Positions 6,891 to 16,129 of a stretch of 64,000 nucleotides of DNA are shown here, piece after piece. Position 1 is the first letter of the stretch. The number at the start of each line of letters is the position of its first letter. The position numbers and the translations under genes were made by a program. The notes beneath the pieces were generated by a model. The model was not told the DNA's origin. It worked only from the letters and a program-made list of their open reading frames with translations, and made no database searches. Source of the stretch: Blastococcus sp. HT6-30 (GTDB taxonomy: Bacteria; Actinomycetota; Actinomycetes; Mycobacteriales; Geodermatophilaceae); contig NZ_CP155792.1 of assembly GCF_039729015.1 (NCBI RefSeq), positions 3,554,001 through 3,618,000 on the forward strand, read 5' to 3'.

Positions 6891-8123
6891 ATGGCCAACG
6901 CGTGGTTCGAATCGGTCGCCGAGGCGCAGCGGCGCGCGAAGAAGCGGCTGCCGAAGGGCGTCTACGGCGCCCTGGTCGCCGGTTCCGAGCGGGGGGTGAC
7001 GCTGGAGGACAACCTCGCGGCGTTCGCCGAGATCGGCTTCGCGCCGCACACCGCGGGGCTGGCCAACGAGCGGAACATGGCCGTGACGGTCATGGGCCAG
7101 CCCATGTCGATGCCGATCCTGATCAGCCCGACCGGCGTGCAGGCCGTCCACCCCGACGGCGAGGTCGCCGTCGCCCGTGCCGCCGCCGCCCGTGGTGTGG
7201 CGATGGGCCTGTCCTCGTTCGCCAGCAAGCCGGTCGAGGAGGTCGTCGCGGCCAACCCGCAGACGTTCTTCCAGATGTACTGGGTGGGCACCCGCGACGA
7301 GATGCTCGCCCGCATGGAGCGCGCGAAGCGGGCCGGCGCCGTGGGCATGATCGCCACGCTCGACTGGTCGTTCGCCTACGGCCGCGACTGGGGCAGTCCG
7401 TTCATCCCCGAGAAGATCAACTTCGAGGCCGCCCGGCGGTACGCGCCGCAGGTGCTGGTGAAGCCGCGCTGGCTGCTGGACTTCGCGCGCACCGGGCAGA
7501 TCCCCGACCTCACCGTGCCCAACATGGTCGCCACCCCCGGTGAACCGGCGCCCACGTTCTTCGGCGCCTACGGCATGTGGAGCGCCTCCCCGATGCCGAC
7601 GTGGGAGGACGTCGCCTGGCTGCGCTCGCAGTGGGACGGGCCGTTCATGCTCAAGGGCGTCATGCGGGTCGACGACGCCAAGCGCGCCGTCGACGCCGGC
7701 GTGACCGCCATCTCGGTGTCCAACCACGGCGGCAACAACCTCGACGGGACGCCGGCCTCGATCCGCGCGCTGCCGGCGGTGGCCGATGCGGTGGGCGACC
7801 AGATCGAGGTGCTCCTCGACGGCGGCATCCGGCGCGGCGGCGACGTCGCCAAGGCCCTGGCCCTGGGTGCCAAGGCCGTGCTGATCGGCCGCGCGTACCT
7901 GTGGGGCCTGGCCGCCAACGGGCAGGCCGGCGTGGAGAACGTCCTGGACCTGCTGCGCGACGGTCTCGGCTCGGCGATGGTCGGCCTCGGCCGCCCGAAC
8001 GTCTCCGACCTGTCCCGCGACGACCTCGTCGTTCCTCCGGGCTTCGAGCGCCAGCTGGGCGGCGCCGCCGTCGAGAACGCCCTGCTGGCCACCTCTCCCT
8101 CCCGCCGGCGGCGCGAGGCCTGA
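6891..8123 (+). CDS. mftD: Premycofactocin synthase MftD (FMN-dependent)
   Basis: An FMN enzyme of the L-lactate/glycolate oxidase family that oxidatively deaminates the MftE product AHDP to the alpha-keto amide premycofactocin, the redox-active centre. Of 410 residues, SNHGGNNLDG (277-286) carries the catalytic base H279, LKGV contains K255, and DGGIRRGGDVAKA (310-322) with GRAYLWG (333-339) forms the FMN phosphate site. AAGGAGG six bases before the ATG fixes the start. The gene has its own promoter with a palindromic operator and is followed by a hairpin terminator. Confidence 0.95.
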   Translation: MANAWFESVAEAQRRAKKRLPKGVYGALVAGSERGVTLEDNLAAFAEIGFAPHTAGLANERNMAVTVMGQPMSMPILISPTGVQAVHPDGEVAVARAAAARGVAMGLSSFASKPVEEVVAANPQTFFQMYWVGTRDEMLARMERAKRAGAVGMIATLDWSFAYGRDWGSPFIPEKINFEAARRYAPQVLVKPRWLLDFARTGQIPDLTVPNMVATPGEPAPTFFGAYGMWSASPMPTWEDVAWLRSQWDGPFMLKGVMRVDDAKRAVDAGVTAISVSNHGGNNLDGTPASIRALPAVADAVGDQIEVLLDGGIRRGGDVAKALALGAKAVLIGRAYLWGLAANGQAGVENVLDLLRDGLGSAMVGLGRPNVSDLSRDDLVVPPGFERQLGGAAVENALLATSPSRRRREA

Positions 8124-8132
8124 CGCGCGACG

Positions 8133-8166
8133 GCCGGGGGATGCCCGCCGACGGACGTCCCCCGGC
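8133..8166. terminator. Hairpin after mftD
   Basis: Nine-base arms (8133-8141 and 8158-8166) separated by 16 bases lie between the convergent 3' ends of mftD and the FAD monooxygenase gene. No T-tract follows. Confidence 0.5.
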
Positions 8167-8178
8167 TGCGGTCGCCGC

Positions 8179-9621
8179 TCACATCCGCACGGAGTGCACG
8201 ATGCGGTCGGGTCGGACGCGGACCAGCGCCGCCCCGCCCAGCCAGCGCCCCAGGGCGCCGGTCGGGTCCTCGATCCGGAGCGCCGTGCCGTCGGGCCGCC
8301 GGATCCGCAGGTCGGATGTGATCTCGACGTAGCCGTCACCGAGGACGTCGTCCAGCCGGCGGGGACGACCGTCGACGAGGACCTCGGGCTGGGGGAGCAG
8401 CGTCCCGGCCAACCTGCGGCCGGCGCGGCCCCGACGGGCCACCAGCGGGCCGCGAGCCAGCGGCGGGGTGCGGCTGTCGGTGGCCAGCCGGGCCACCGCC
8501 GGGATGCGCCGGACGGCGGCCAGCACGAGCCTCCGGACGACGGCGCCCCCGCGCCCGCCGCCGGTCATGAGCCGCCCGAGCAGCAGCGCCACCCGGATCA
8601 GCGCACGGGCGTGCGGTTCCCGCTCGGCGCGGTAGGTGTCCAGCAGCGCGTCCGGCGCCTCCCTGCGGAGGACGGCGGCGAGCTTCCAGGCCAGCTGGTG
8701 GACGTCGCGCAGCCCGAGCCCCAGTCCCTGGCCGACGAACGGCGGGCTGAGGTGGGCGGCGTCGCCGGCCAGCAGCACCCGGCCGTCGCGCCAGCGGTCG
8801 GCCACCTGCGCCCGGAAGGTGTACTCGACCGCGCGCAGCACCTCGATGTCGGCGGCACGGGCGACGGGCGCGAGCAGCACCGCCAGCCGCTCCGGGGCGG
8901 CCAGCTCCTCGGCCGTCTCCCCCGGTGCCAGCCGGAACTCCCAGCGGTACCGGTCGCCGGTGACCGGCATGAACGTGGCCGCCCGGTGCGGGTCGCACAC
9001 CTGGTGCACGCCCGGCCAGACCGGCAGCGATCCGGGCGCCCGCGCGTCGACGACGAGCCAGCGGTCGGCCGGGCCGAGGTCGACCATCCGGGCGCCGATC
9101 AGCTCCCGCACGGTGCTGTTGGCGCCGTCGCAGCCCAGCACGGCCGCTGCCCGGACGGACCGGTCCACCCCCGTCGCCCGGTCGGCCACCCGCACGGTCA
9201 CCCCGCCGCCGTCCTGCTCCAGCCCGGTCACCTCGCTCCCGCGCCGCACCTCGATCCCCGGCGCCGACGCCGCGGCGGCGGCGAGCACCTCCTCCAGGTC
9301 GGGCTGGTGGACGAACGACCCCTGCGGCCAGCCGTTGCTCCCGGCGTCCGGGGCGCGGCGGAACTCGGCGAGCACGCGGTGCGCGCCGTCGAGCAGCCGC
9401 AGGCCGGCCATCGGCCGGCAGCGCGCGGCCACCTCGTCGGCCACCCCGGCGGCCTGCAGCACCCGGAACACCTCGTCGTCCAGGTGCACCGCCCGCGGCA
9501 GCGGATAGGGCGCCGCGTGCCGTTCCACGACGACGACGGCCAGCCCCCGGCGGGCCAGCAGGAGGGCCGCCGTCAGCCCCACCGGGCCGGCACCGACCAC
9601 GAGGACGGGGGCGCCGGGCAT
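8179..9621 (-). CDS. FAD-dependent aromatic-ring monooxygenase (MhpA-like)
   Basis: A class A flavoprotein hydroxylase of 480 residues. GAGPVG at residues 10-15 binds the FAD ADP moiety, GCDGANSTVRELIG in the middle is the DG motif that contacts both FAD and NAD(P)H, and GDAAHLSPPFVGQG near residue 285 binds the ribityl chain. The last motif and overall length resemble 3-(3-hydroxyphenyl)propionate hydroxylases, but the substrate cannot be read from sequence. The ATG chosen precedes the flavin motif by ten codons; longer in-frame extensions look non-coding. Divergent from the alcohol dehydrogenase gene. Confidence 0.85.
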   Translation of the reverse strand: MPGAPVLVVGAGPVGLTAALLLARRGLAVVVVERHAAPYPLPRAVHLDDEVFRVLQAAGVADEVAARCRPMAGLRLLDGAHRVLAEFRRAPDAGSNGWPQGSFVHQPDLEEVLAAAAASAPGIEVRRGSEVTGLEQDGGGVTVRVADRATGVDRSVRAAAVLGCDGANSTVRELIGARMVDLGPADRWLVVDARAPGSLPVWPGVHQVCDPHRAATFMPVTGDRYRWEFRLAPGETAEELAAPERLAVLLAPVARAADIEVLRAVEYTFRAQVADRWRDGRVLLAGDAAHLSPPFVGQGLGLGLRDVHQLAWKLAAVLRREAPDALLDTYRAEREPHARALIRVALLLGRLMTGGGRGGAVVRRLVLAAVRRIPAVARLATDSRTPPLARGPLVARRGRAGRRLAGTLLPQPEVLVDGRPRRLDDVLGDGYVEITSDLRIRRPDGTALRIEDPTGALGRWLGGAALVRVRPDRIVHSVRM

Positions 9622-9684
9622 GCCACCAGTCTCACCGACACCCGGCCCGCCGGCTGCAGCACGTTGCACCGCACGTCTCCCACC

Positions 9685-9714
9685 TTGACGGGCACGGCAC
9701 CGGCTCAGCAGTCT
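9685..9714 (+). promoter_or_regulatory. Candidate promoter of the alcohol dehydrogenase
   Basis: TTGACG (9685-9690), an 18-base spacer and CAGTCT (9709-9714), giving a leader of roughly 75 bases before the GTG at 9794. A GCACAC/GTGTGC dyad (9725-9747) lies just downstream and could be a control site. No copy of the mft palindrome is present here. Confidence 0.45.
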
Positions 9715-9793
9715 GTGAGGCACTGCACACGCCGTTGCGACGTGTGCTCGGGCACCGCGAAGACGCGGCGACGACGACGGAAGGAACACCTGG

Positions 9794-10921
9794 GTGAAGA
9801 CCAAGGGCGCGATCCTGTGGGGCGTGGGCGAGGAGTGGTCGGTCGAGGAGATCGACCTCGGTGATCCCCGGGAGGGAGAGGTACAGGTCCAGCTGGCGGC
9901 CTCCGGCCTCTGCCACAGCGACGAGCACCTGGTGACCGGTGGTACCCCGGTGGCGTCCTACCCGGTGATCGGTGGTCACGAGGGCAGCGGTGTCGTCACC
10001 AAGGTGGGCCCGGGCGTCTCCGGGCTCAAGGAGGGCGACCACGTGGTCACCGCCTTCATCCCCGCATGCGGGCAGTGCCTGCCGTGCTCGAAGGGGATGC
10101 AGAACCTCTGCGACCTGGGCGCGAACCTGCTGGCGGGTACGTCGATCTCCGACGGCAGCTACCGCATCCAGGCCCGCGGCAAGGACGTCATCCCGATGTG
10201 CCTGCTCGGCACCTTCTCCCCCTACATCACGGTGCACCAGGCCTCGGTGGTGCGGATCGAGCCGGACATCCCGCTCGAGGTCGCCGCCCTGGTCGGCTGC
10301 GGGGTCACCACCGGTTGGGGCTCGGCGACCAAGGTGGGTGACGTCCGGCCGGGTGACGACGTGGTGGTGATGGGCGCCGGCGGCGTCGGCATGAACTCCG
10401 TGCAGGGCGCGGCCGCGGCGGGTGCCAAGCGGGTCATGGTGATCGACCCGGTCGCGCAGAAGCGGGAGTGGGCCATGGACATGGGCGCGACCCACACCTA
10501 CGCGAGCGTCGAGGAGGCCGTCGACCCGATCAACCAGCTCACCTGGGGCCGCATGGCCGACAAGACGATCATCACCGTCGGCTCCATCGAGGGCGAGCAC
10601 GTCCAGCAGGCCCTGAGCCTGACCGGCAAGGGCGGGCGGGTCGTCGTCACGGCCATGGGCGACGCCCAGAACATCGACGTCAAGCTCAGCCTCTTCGAGC
10701 TCAGCCTGCTGCAGAAGGACCTGCAGGGCGCGGTCTTCGGCGGGTTCAGCCCGCGCGTGGCCATCCCGGAGCTGCTCTCGCTCTACCAGGAGGGCCAGCT
10801 CAAGCTCGACGGCCTGGTGACGACCAAGTACTCCCTGGAGGAGGTCAACCAGGGCTACCAGGACATGCGCGACGGCAAGAACATCCGCGGGATGATCGTC
10901 TACACCGACGCCGACCGCTGA
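9794..10921 (+). CDS. NDMA-dependent type zinc alcohol dehydrogenase (mycofactocin partner)
   Basis: A 375-residue medium-chain zinc dehydrogenase of the Rxyl_3153/NDMA-dependent methanol-alcohol dehydrogenase group, whose members keep NAD bound and use mycofactocin as external electron acceptor. Catalytic zinc ligands include C40 and H62 (in GHEGSG); structural zinc ligands are C92, C95, C98 and C106. The NAD Rossmann motif GAGGVG is at 194-199. GTG start with GGAAGGAA about nine bases upstream. Its nearness to the MFT genes fits the known dependence, although it is transcribed on its own. Confidence 0.9.
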   Translation: MKTKGAILWGVGEEWSVEEIDLGDPREGEVQVQLAASGLCHSDEHLVTGGTPVASYPVIGGHEGSGVVTKVGPGVSGLKEGDHVVTAFIPACGQCLPCSKGMQNLCDLGANLLAGTSISDGSYRIQARGKDVIPMCLLGTFSPYITVHQASVVRIEPDIPLEVAALVGCGVTTGWGSATKVGDVRPGDDVVVMGAGGVGMNSVQGAAAAGAKRVMVIDPVAQKREWAMDMGATHTYASVEEAVDPINQLTWGRMADKTIITVGSIEGEHVQQALSLTGKGGRVVVTAMGDAQNIDVKLSLFELSLLQKDLQGAVFGGFSPRVAIPELLSLYQEGQLKLDGLVTTKYSLEEVNQGYQDMRDGKNIRGMIVYTDADR

Positions 10922-10951
10922 CCCTGCCGGGCGGGTAGGCCTTTCCCGCGA

Positions 10952-10991
10952 CAGTCGGTCTCTGCTCACTCCTGTGAGCAGAGACCGACTG
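10952..10991. terminator. Strong bidirectional hairpin
   Basis: Perfect 18-bp arms (10952-10969 and 10974-10991) with a 4-base loop lie between the convergent alcohol dehydrogenase and AAA-VWA genes. It is one of the longest short-loop hairpins in the window. Confidence 0.8.
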
Positions 10992-11016
10992 CGCGCGGGG
11001 GAGCTCGTGCCCCTCG

Positions 11017-12906
11017 TCAGGCGAGCAGGCGGGTCAGCGCCGACCCGAGGTCGGTGAGCGACCGGACCGGTGCGACCGAGCCGCCGCCGCGCGCGGCCAG
11101 CGCCCGCGACGCGGTCAGCGCCTCGTCCTCGGGGCCGCCGTCGGGCAACGGGCAGAGCACGTCGAGCCGGTCGATGCCGGCCAGCGCCGACTCGGCGGCG
11201 TCGCCGGCCGTGGCCAGGCAGTCCGACAGCAGGACGACGACCCGCTCGTCGGCGTGCGCGGCCGTCCGCAACTGCGCCGCAGCCTCCCGCAGCGCCGCGG
11301 CGATGTCGGTGGTCCCGTGGCCGCGCAGCCCCACCAGGGTCAGCACGAGGTCCTCGGCGGACCGGTGCCGGCCGTGCTGCTGCAGCACCTCCACCCGGTC
11401 GGCGAAGGCCAGCACGCTGGTCTCCAGCCGCTCACCCGCGGCCAGCACGACCCCGGCGGCGGCGACCGCGGCGATGGCCACCCCCAGCCCGCTCATCGAG
11501 CCCGACCGGTCGACCACCAGGCACACCGCACGGCGGGAGCCGGTCCACCGCCGGGTCACCACGTCCTCGGGGTCGGGCGGCCACGGTCCGCTCCAGCGGT
11601 CGAGGGTGCGGTCGAGGTCCAGGTCGCCGTCCCCACCCCGGATCGGCGCCAGGCGCCGGGTCCCCCGGGCGCGGGCGCTGCCCACCCGGCCGACCTGCAC
11701 GAAGACGCGCGCCGCCAGACGGCGGGCGGCCGAGCGGAGCTCCCGGTCCGTCGCGAGGGCCAGGTCGGCGAGCAGCGCGGCCGCCGCGTCCGGATCGGCA
11801 CCCATCACCGCGGCGAACGCGTCCTCGTCGAGCTCCCCCACCTCCGGGCTGACCTCGTCGAACGACGCGTGCCGCAGCTCCAGCTCCCGCCGCGAGGTCT
11901 GCCGTGGGCCGCGCCGGTCGGACCGCTCCCGCCGGGGGCTCCCTGCATCCGGGCCTGCCGCCTCAGGCGACAGGCCTCCCGCTTTTCCCGGGCCGTCCCC
12001 GGCGGGGGCCGGGGGCGCACCGGGCGACCCGTCGGAGGGCGGCCCGGCGTCGACCGGCCAGACCCGCTCGAGGATCTCGTCGAGGACGCTCTCCGGCGTC
12101 CGCGCCACCCCCTCGGTGACCTTGATCCGACCGGACAGCGCCGCGTGCAGCGCATCCCGCGCCGCCTCCCGCGCACCGTCGTCGTCCAGGCCGCCGACGC
12201 CGCGCAGGGCCAGCAGGCCGTCGAGCAGCAGCACGAGGTCGATGGCGCCGCGCACCGACGACCCGGTGCGCAGGTCGCGGTGATCGCGGGTGGCCCGCAC
12301 CAGCCGCACCGCCAGGGCGACCGGCCTCGGCTCCGCCGCGGTCACGGCCGCGACGATCGCCTGCTCGGCCGGCTCGTCCTGGTAGCCCAGGACCACCCGG
12401 CACATCCGGTCGGCGATCGCCTGCCCGACGCGCGCGGTGCCGATCGCGTCGAACGGGTTCATCGCCGCGATGAGCCGGAAGCCGGCGGCCGCCCGCACGG
12501 TGCCCAGCCGCGGAACGGCGATCTCCCCCTCGGTCAGGACGGTGATGAGGACGTTGAGGGTCTCCTCCGGGATGCGGTTGAGCTCTTCGAGGTAGAGCAG
12601 GCCCGAGCCGCGCATGGCGGTGAGCAGCGGACCGTCGGTGAAGCTGTCCGGCACGTACCCGTCGACCATGACCGCGGCCGGGTCGTAGGAGCCGACCAGC
12701 CGCGCCGGGGTGAGCTCCGCGTTCCCCTCGACGAAGACGACGTCCTGGCCGGCCGCACCGGCGATGGCGCGCAGCAGGGTGGACTTGCCCGTGCCCGGCG
12801 GCCCCTCGAGGACGACGTGCCGGTTGGTCTGCAGCGCGACGGTGAGCACCTCGCGCTCACGCCGCAGCCCGATGACCGGGCCGGGTACCGCGGGATCGAC
12901 GCTCAC
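11017..12906 (-). CDS. Fused MoxR/NorQ-type AAA ATPase and VWA protein
   Basis: A 629-residue chaperone-like fusion. The N-terminal AAA module has Walker A GPPGTGKS (35-42), Walker B LLYLEE (104-109) and a MoxR/NorQ-like core to about residue 280. A Pro/Gly/Ser-rich linker (about 285-345) follows, then a helical region and a C-terminal von Willebrand A domain with MIDAS DRSGS (466-470) and a T/D pair in HGTTD. Such pairs insert metal or remodel cofactor enzymes; here both halves are one polypeptide. GTG start. It ends the CoxD-CoxE-XdhC operon and lies 43 bp after xdhC. Confidence 0.88.
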   Translation of the reverse strand: MSVDPAVPGPVIGLRREREVLTVALQTNRHVVLEGPPGTGKSTLLRAIAGAAGQDVVFVEGNAELTPARLVGSYDPAAVMVDGYVPDSFTDGPLLTAMRGSGLLYLEELNRIPEETLNVLITVLTEGEIAVPRLGTVRAAAGFRLIAAMNPFDAIGTARVGQAIADRMCRVVLGYQDEPAEQAIVAAVTAAEPRPVALAVRLVRATRDHRDLRTGSSVRGAIDLVLLLDGLLALRGVGGLDDDGAREAARDALHAALSGRIKVTEGVARTPESVLDEILERVWPVDAGPPSDGSPGAPPAPAGDGPGKAGGLSPEAAGPDAGSPRRERSDRRGPRQTSRRELELRHASFDEVSPEVGELDEDAFAAVMGADPDAAAALLADLALATDRELRSAARRLAARVFVQVGRVGSARARGTRRLAPIRGGDGDLDLDRTLDRWSGPWPPDPEDVVTRRWTGSRRAVCLVVDRSGSMSGLGVAIAAVAAAGVVLAAGERLETSVLAFADRVEVLQQHGRHRSAEDLVLTLVGLRGHGTTDIAAALREAAAQLRTAAHADERVVVLLSDCLATAGDAAESALAGIDRLDVLCPLPDGGPEDEALTASRALAARGGGSVAPVRSLTDLGSALTRLLA

Positions 12907-12949
12907 CGGGCTCCTCTCGTGGGCGGGCGGTGCGGGAGGACGGCGTGCC

Positions 12950-14071
12950 TCACCGTTCGGCGGTGCGGTGGATCGGCCCGTCGACCTCGGCCAGCCGCTC
13001 CCCCGTGCCGCCCCACCGTCCGGCGATGATCTCGGCCGCGATCGACACCGCCGTCTCCTCCGGGGTGCGGGCGCCCAGGTCCAGCCCGATCGGCGAGGAG
13101 AGCCTGGCCAGCTCGTCGGCGGTGAGCCCCACCTCCGACAGCCGGGCGAGCCGCTCGTCGTGCGTGCGTCGCGAGCCCATCGCGCCCACGTAGCCGACCG
13201 GGGCGCGCAGGGCCACCTCGAGCAGCGGGACGTCGAACTTGGGGTCGTGGGTGAGCACGCACAGCACGGTGCGCTCGTCGACGCGCCCCGCGTCGAGCTC
13301 GGCCTGCAGGTAGCGGTGCGGCCACTCGACGACGACCTCGTGCGCCTCCGGGAACCGCTTGGCCGTGGCGAACACCGGGCGGGCGTCGCAGACGGTCACC
13401 CGGTAGCCGAGGAACGCCCCCACCCGGGCGACTGCAGCGGCGAAGTCGATCGCGCCGAACACGACCATCCGGGCCGGCGGCGCGAAGGAGTTGACGAACA
13501 GGGTCAGGTCGTCGCCGCGCCGCTCGCCGTCGTGGCCCACGTGCAGCAGGGCCGTCCGCCCGGCGGCCAGCATCCCGCGGGCGTCGTCGGCGACAGCGGC
13601 GTCCAGCCGCTGGGAGCCCAGCGTTCCGGAGGCCCGGTCCGGCCAGAGCACCAGGCGGCGGCCCAGCCGGTCGTCCGGGCCGGCCACCACGGTGACGACG
13701 GCGACCGCCTCGTGCCGCCCCACCGACGCGGCGACCTCACCGAGCTCCGGGAACGACTCGCGCGAGACCGGCTCGACGAACACGTCGAGGATCCCGCCGC
13801 AGGTCAATCCCACGGCGAACGCGTCGTCGTCGCTGACGCCGTAGCGACGCAGCACCGGCCCGCCGGTCTGGACGACGTCCTTCGCCTCCTCGTACACCGC
13901 GCCCTCGACGCAGCCGCCCGAGACGCTGCCGACCGCCGTCCCGTCCGGGCCGACCAGCATCGAGGCGCCGGCGGGTCGCGGCGCCGAGCGCCAGGTGCCC
14001 ACCACCGTTCCCACGCCGACGGTCTCCCCCGCCTGCCACCAGCCCACCAGGTCATCGAGCACGTCACGCAT
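12950..14071 (-). CDS. xdhC: XdhC family molybdenum-enzyme maturation factor
   Basis: A 373-residue protein with an N-terminal XdhC/CoxI domain (GLTCGGILDVFVEP near residue 88, a conserved Cys-Gly-Gly) and a C-terminal Rossmann-like XdhC domain (VVFGAIDFAAAVARVGAFLG). XdhC binds molybdenum cofactor and delivers it, sulfurated, to xanthine-oxidase-family enzymes. Its start overlaps the coxE stop by eight bases. The target enzyme subunits are not in the window, so the substrate oxidised cannot be named. Confidence 0.92.
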   Translation of the reverse strand: MRDVLDDLVGWWQAGETVGVGTVVGTWRSAPRPAGASMLVGPDGTAVGSVSGGCVEGAVYEEAKDVVQTGGPVLRRYGVSDDDAFAVGLTCGGILDVFVEPVSRESFPELGEVAASVGRHEAVAVVTVVAGPDDRLGRRLVLWPDRASGTLGSQRLDAAVADDARGMLAAGRTALLHVGHDGERRGDDLTLFVNSFAPPARMVVFGAIDFAAAVARVGAFLGYRVTVCDARPVFATAKRFPEAHEVVVEWPHRYLQAELDAGRVDERTVLCVLTHDPKFDVPLLEVALRAPVGYVGAMGSRRTHDERLARLSEVGLTADELARLSSPIGLDLGARTPEETAVSIAAEIIAGRWGGTGERLAEVDGPIHRTAER

Positions 14072-15176
14072 CGGCGATCACTCCTGACAACTCCTCGAAC
14101 GCGGCCATGCTGTGCCCGGCCACGAAGTGGTCCACCGACGGCAGCGCCGCCTGCATCCCGCCGGTGAGAGGTTCGTACCCGTCCCGGCCCTTGTGCGGGT
14201 TGACCCAGACGACGGCGTGCGCCAGCCGCCGCAGCCGGGCCATCTGCTCCCGCAGCAGCGCGGCGTCCCCACGCTCCCAGCCGTCGCTGCAGACGACGAC
14301 CACCGCCCCGCGGGCGGTGCCCCGCTGGCCCCACCGGTCGAGGAAGGCCTTGAGCACCTCGCCGAGCCGGGTGCCGCCGGACCAGTCCGGGATCGCGTGC
14401 CCGCCCGCGGCCAGCGCCCGGTCGGGATCACGCAGCCGCAGCTCGCGGGTGACCCGGGTCAACCGGGTCCCGATCGTGAACACCTCGGTCGACGCCGGCC
14501 GGGCCCGCACCGCGGCGTGCGCGAAGCGCAGCAGGGCATCCGCGTACGGGGCCATCGAACCCGAGACGTCGACCAGCAGCACGACCCGGCGGGGGCGCGG
14601 CCGTGCCCGGCGGTGCATCAGCCGGCTGATCTCGCCGCCGTCGCGCAGGGCCCGCCGCACCGTCCGGGCCGGGTGCACCCCGCCGTGGGCGGCGGGGCGC
14701 CGGCGCCGGGCCGGGCGCATGGGCGAGGCGGGCACTAGCAGCGCGAACAGCCGGCGCAGGTGCGCGCGCTCGGCGTCGGTCAGCCCGGCCACGTCGCGGT
14801 GCCGCAGCACCTCGTCGGCGCTCGCCCGCGCGGCCAGGTCGGGGGTGTCGGTGTCGTCGTCGCCCTCGCCGGCGCCCGCGTCCAGCGGCGCGCTCGCGGC
14901 CAGCCGGGGCGGCACCTGCGCACTCGGCGGAGCCGGCCGCGGCCGCCGACCGGAGAACCAGGCGAGGAAGGCGGCGTCGTAGCGGTCCAGGTCGTCCGGG
15001 CCCGAGCAAAGGGTGAGCCGGCCGGCCCAGTAGACGGCGGACGGCGCCAGGACGTCGAGGTGCCCCAACGCGGCGAGCGTCGCCTCGACCCGGTCCGGCG
15101 AGGCGGCCACGCCGGCGTGCCGCAGCGTGCGGGCGAAGCCGAGCACCGTGTCGACGACGTCGCGCCTCTCAGCCAC
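14064..15176 (-). CDS. coxE: CoxE-type VWA protein
   Basis: A 370-residue protein of the CoxE group, partner of the CoxD ATPase in assembling the copper/molybdenum centre of carbon monoxide dehydrogenases and related hydroxylases. After an N-terminal helical domain and an acidic linker (about 100-112), the VWA fold carries the MIDAS motif DVSGS (203-207), with a Thr in SGGTRLGEVL and an Asp in VVCSDGWERGD completing the metal site. It overlaps its neighbours by eight bases on each side, so translation is coupled. Confidence 0.9.
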   Translation of the reverse strand: MAERRDVVDTVLGFARTLRHAGVAASPDRVEATLAALGHLDVLAPSAVYWAGRLTLCSGPDDLDRYDAAFLAWFSGRRPRPAPPSAQVPPRLAASAPLDAGAGEGDDDTDTPDLAARASADEVLRHRDVAGLTDAERAHLRRLFALLVPASPMRPARRRRPAAHGGVHPARTVRRALRDGGEISRLMHRRARPRPRRVVLLVDVSGSMAPYADALLRFAHAAVRARPASTEVFTIGTRLTRVTRELRLRDPDRALAAGGHAIPDWSGGTRLGEVLKAFLDRWGQRGTARGAVVVVCSDGWERGDAALLREQMARLRRLAHAVVWVNPHKGRDGYEPLTGGMQAALPSVDHFVAGHSMAAFEELSGVIADA

Positions 15177-16056
15177 CGAAGAGGGCCTCCGGCGCGAGCG
15201 ACTGCACCCGCTCGGTGTCCTCCCGGTACTTCAGCACCGCCCCGAGCGTGCGGGCCGCGAGATCCGGGTCGAGGTCGCGGGCGCCCAGGGTGTGCAGCGC
15301 CGTCGCCCAGTCCATGGCCTCGGCGACCCCGGGCGGCTTGAGCAGGTCGAGGGTGCGCAGGGTCGACGTCGCCCGGGCCACCTGCCGGGCCAGCTGCTCG
15401 GTCACCTGCGGCAGCCGGCGGCGCAGGATCGCCACCTCGCGGTCGAAGTCCGGATGCGCCAGCCAGTGGTAGAGGCAGCGGCGCTTGAGGGCGTCGTGCA
15501 CCTCGCGGGTGCGGTTGGAGGTGAGGACCACCAGCGGTGGCGTCTTCGCGCGCACCGTCCCGAGCTCCGGGATGGAGATGGTGAAGTCGGAGAGCACCTC
15601 GAGCAGGAAGGCTTCGAACTCGTCGTCGGCGCGGTCCACCTCGTCGACGAGCAGCACGCTCGGCGAGTCCTCCAGCGCCTGCAGCAGCGGCCGGGCCAGG
15701 AGGAACCGGCGGTCGTAGAGGGAGGCCTCGAGCCGCGCGGGGTCGTCCGCGGCGTGCGCGGCCTCGGCGGCCCGCAGGTGCAGCAGCTGCCGGCCGAAGT
15801 CCCAGTCGTAGAGCGCCTGGCTGGCCTCCAGGCCCTCGTAGCACTGCAGCCGGTAGAGCGGCCGGCCGGTGATCTGCGCCAGCGCCTGGGCCAGCGCGGT
15901 CTTGCCGACGCCGGCCTCCCCCTCCAGGAACAGCGGGCGGTGCATGGCCAGCGCCAGGTAGGCGGCGGTGGCCAACCCGTCGTCGGGGAGGTAGCCGGTG
16001 CCCTCCAGGGCGGCGGACAGCTCGACAGGGCTCCCGGGGTCCGTGGGCTGGCTCAC
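15169..16056 (-). CDS. coxD: CoxD-type MoxR AAA ATPase
   Basis: A 295-residue MoxR-family AAA ATPase. Walker A is GEAGVGKT (46-53), Walker B LLVDEV (135-140), and LTSNRTREVHDALKRRC is the sensor 1/arginine-finger region typical of CoxD. The start is a GTG giving VSQPTDPGSP; longer frames upstream lack family character. First gene of the leftward coxD-coxE-xdhC-AAA/VWA operon, divergent from the M18 peptidase with only 73 bp between the starts. Confidence 0.88.
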   Translation of the reverse strand: MSQPTDPGSPVELSAALEGTGYLPDDGLATAAYLALAMHRPLFLEGEAGVGKTALAQALAQITGRPLYRLQCYEGLEASQALYDWDFGRQLLHLRAAEAAHAADDPARLEASLYDRRFLLARPLLQALEDSPSVLLVDEVDRADDEFEAFLLEVLSDFTISIPELGTVRAKTPPLVVLTSNRTREVHDALKRRCLYHWLAHPDFDREVAILRRRLPQVTEQLARQVARATSTLRTLDLLKPPGVAEAMDWATALHTLGARDLDPDLAARTLGAVLKYREDTERVQSLAPEALFGG

Positions 16057-16129
16057 CCCGCGAGCATCCCACCTGCGCCCTTCTCCCCGCGCACCCGCCG
16101 CCGTCCCGGGCGTCGGGCACGATGGCGGA

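Noticed and set aside
6903-6925. TGGTTCGAATCGG looks like a tRNA T-loop
   Set aside because: It lies within the first codons of mftD and has no surrounding cloverleaf.
9685-9793. MftR operator upstream of the NDMA-type alcohol dehydrogenase
   Set aside because: Only GGCAC fragments are present; no TGRCAC-N3-GTGCCA palindrome.
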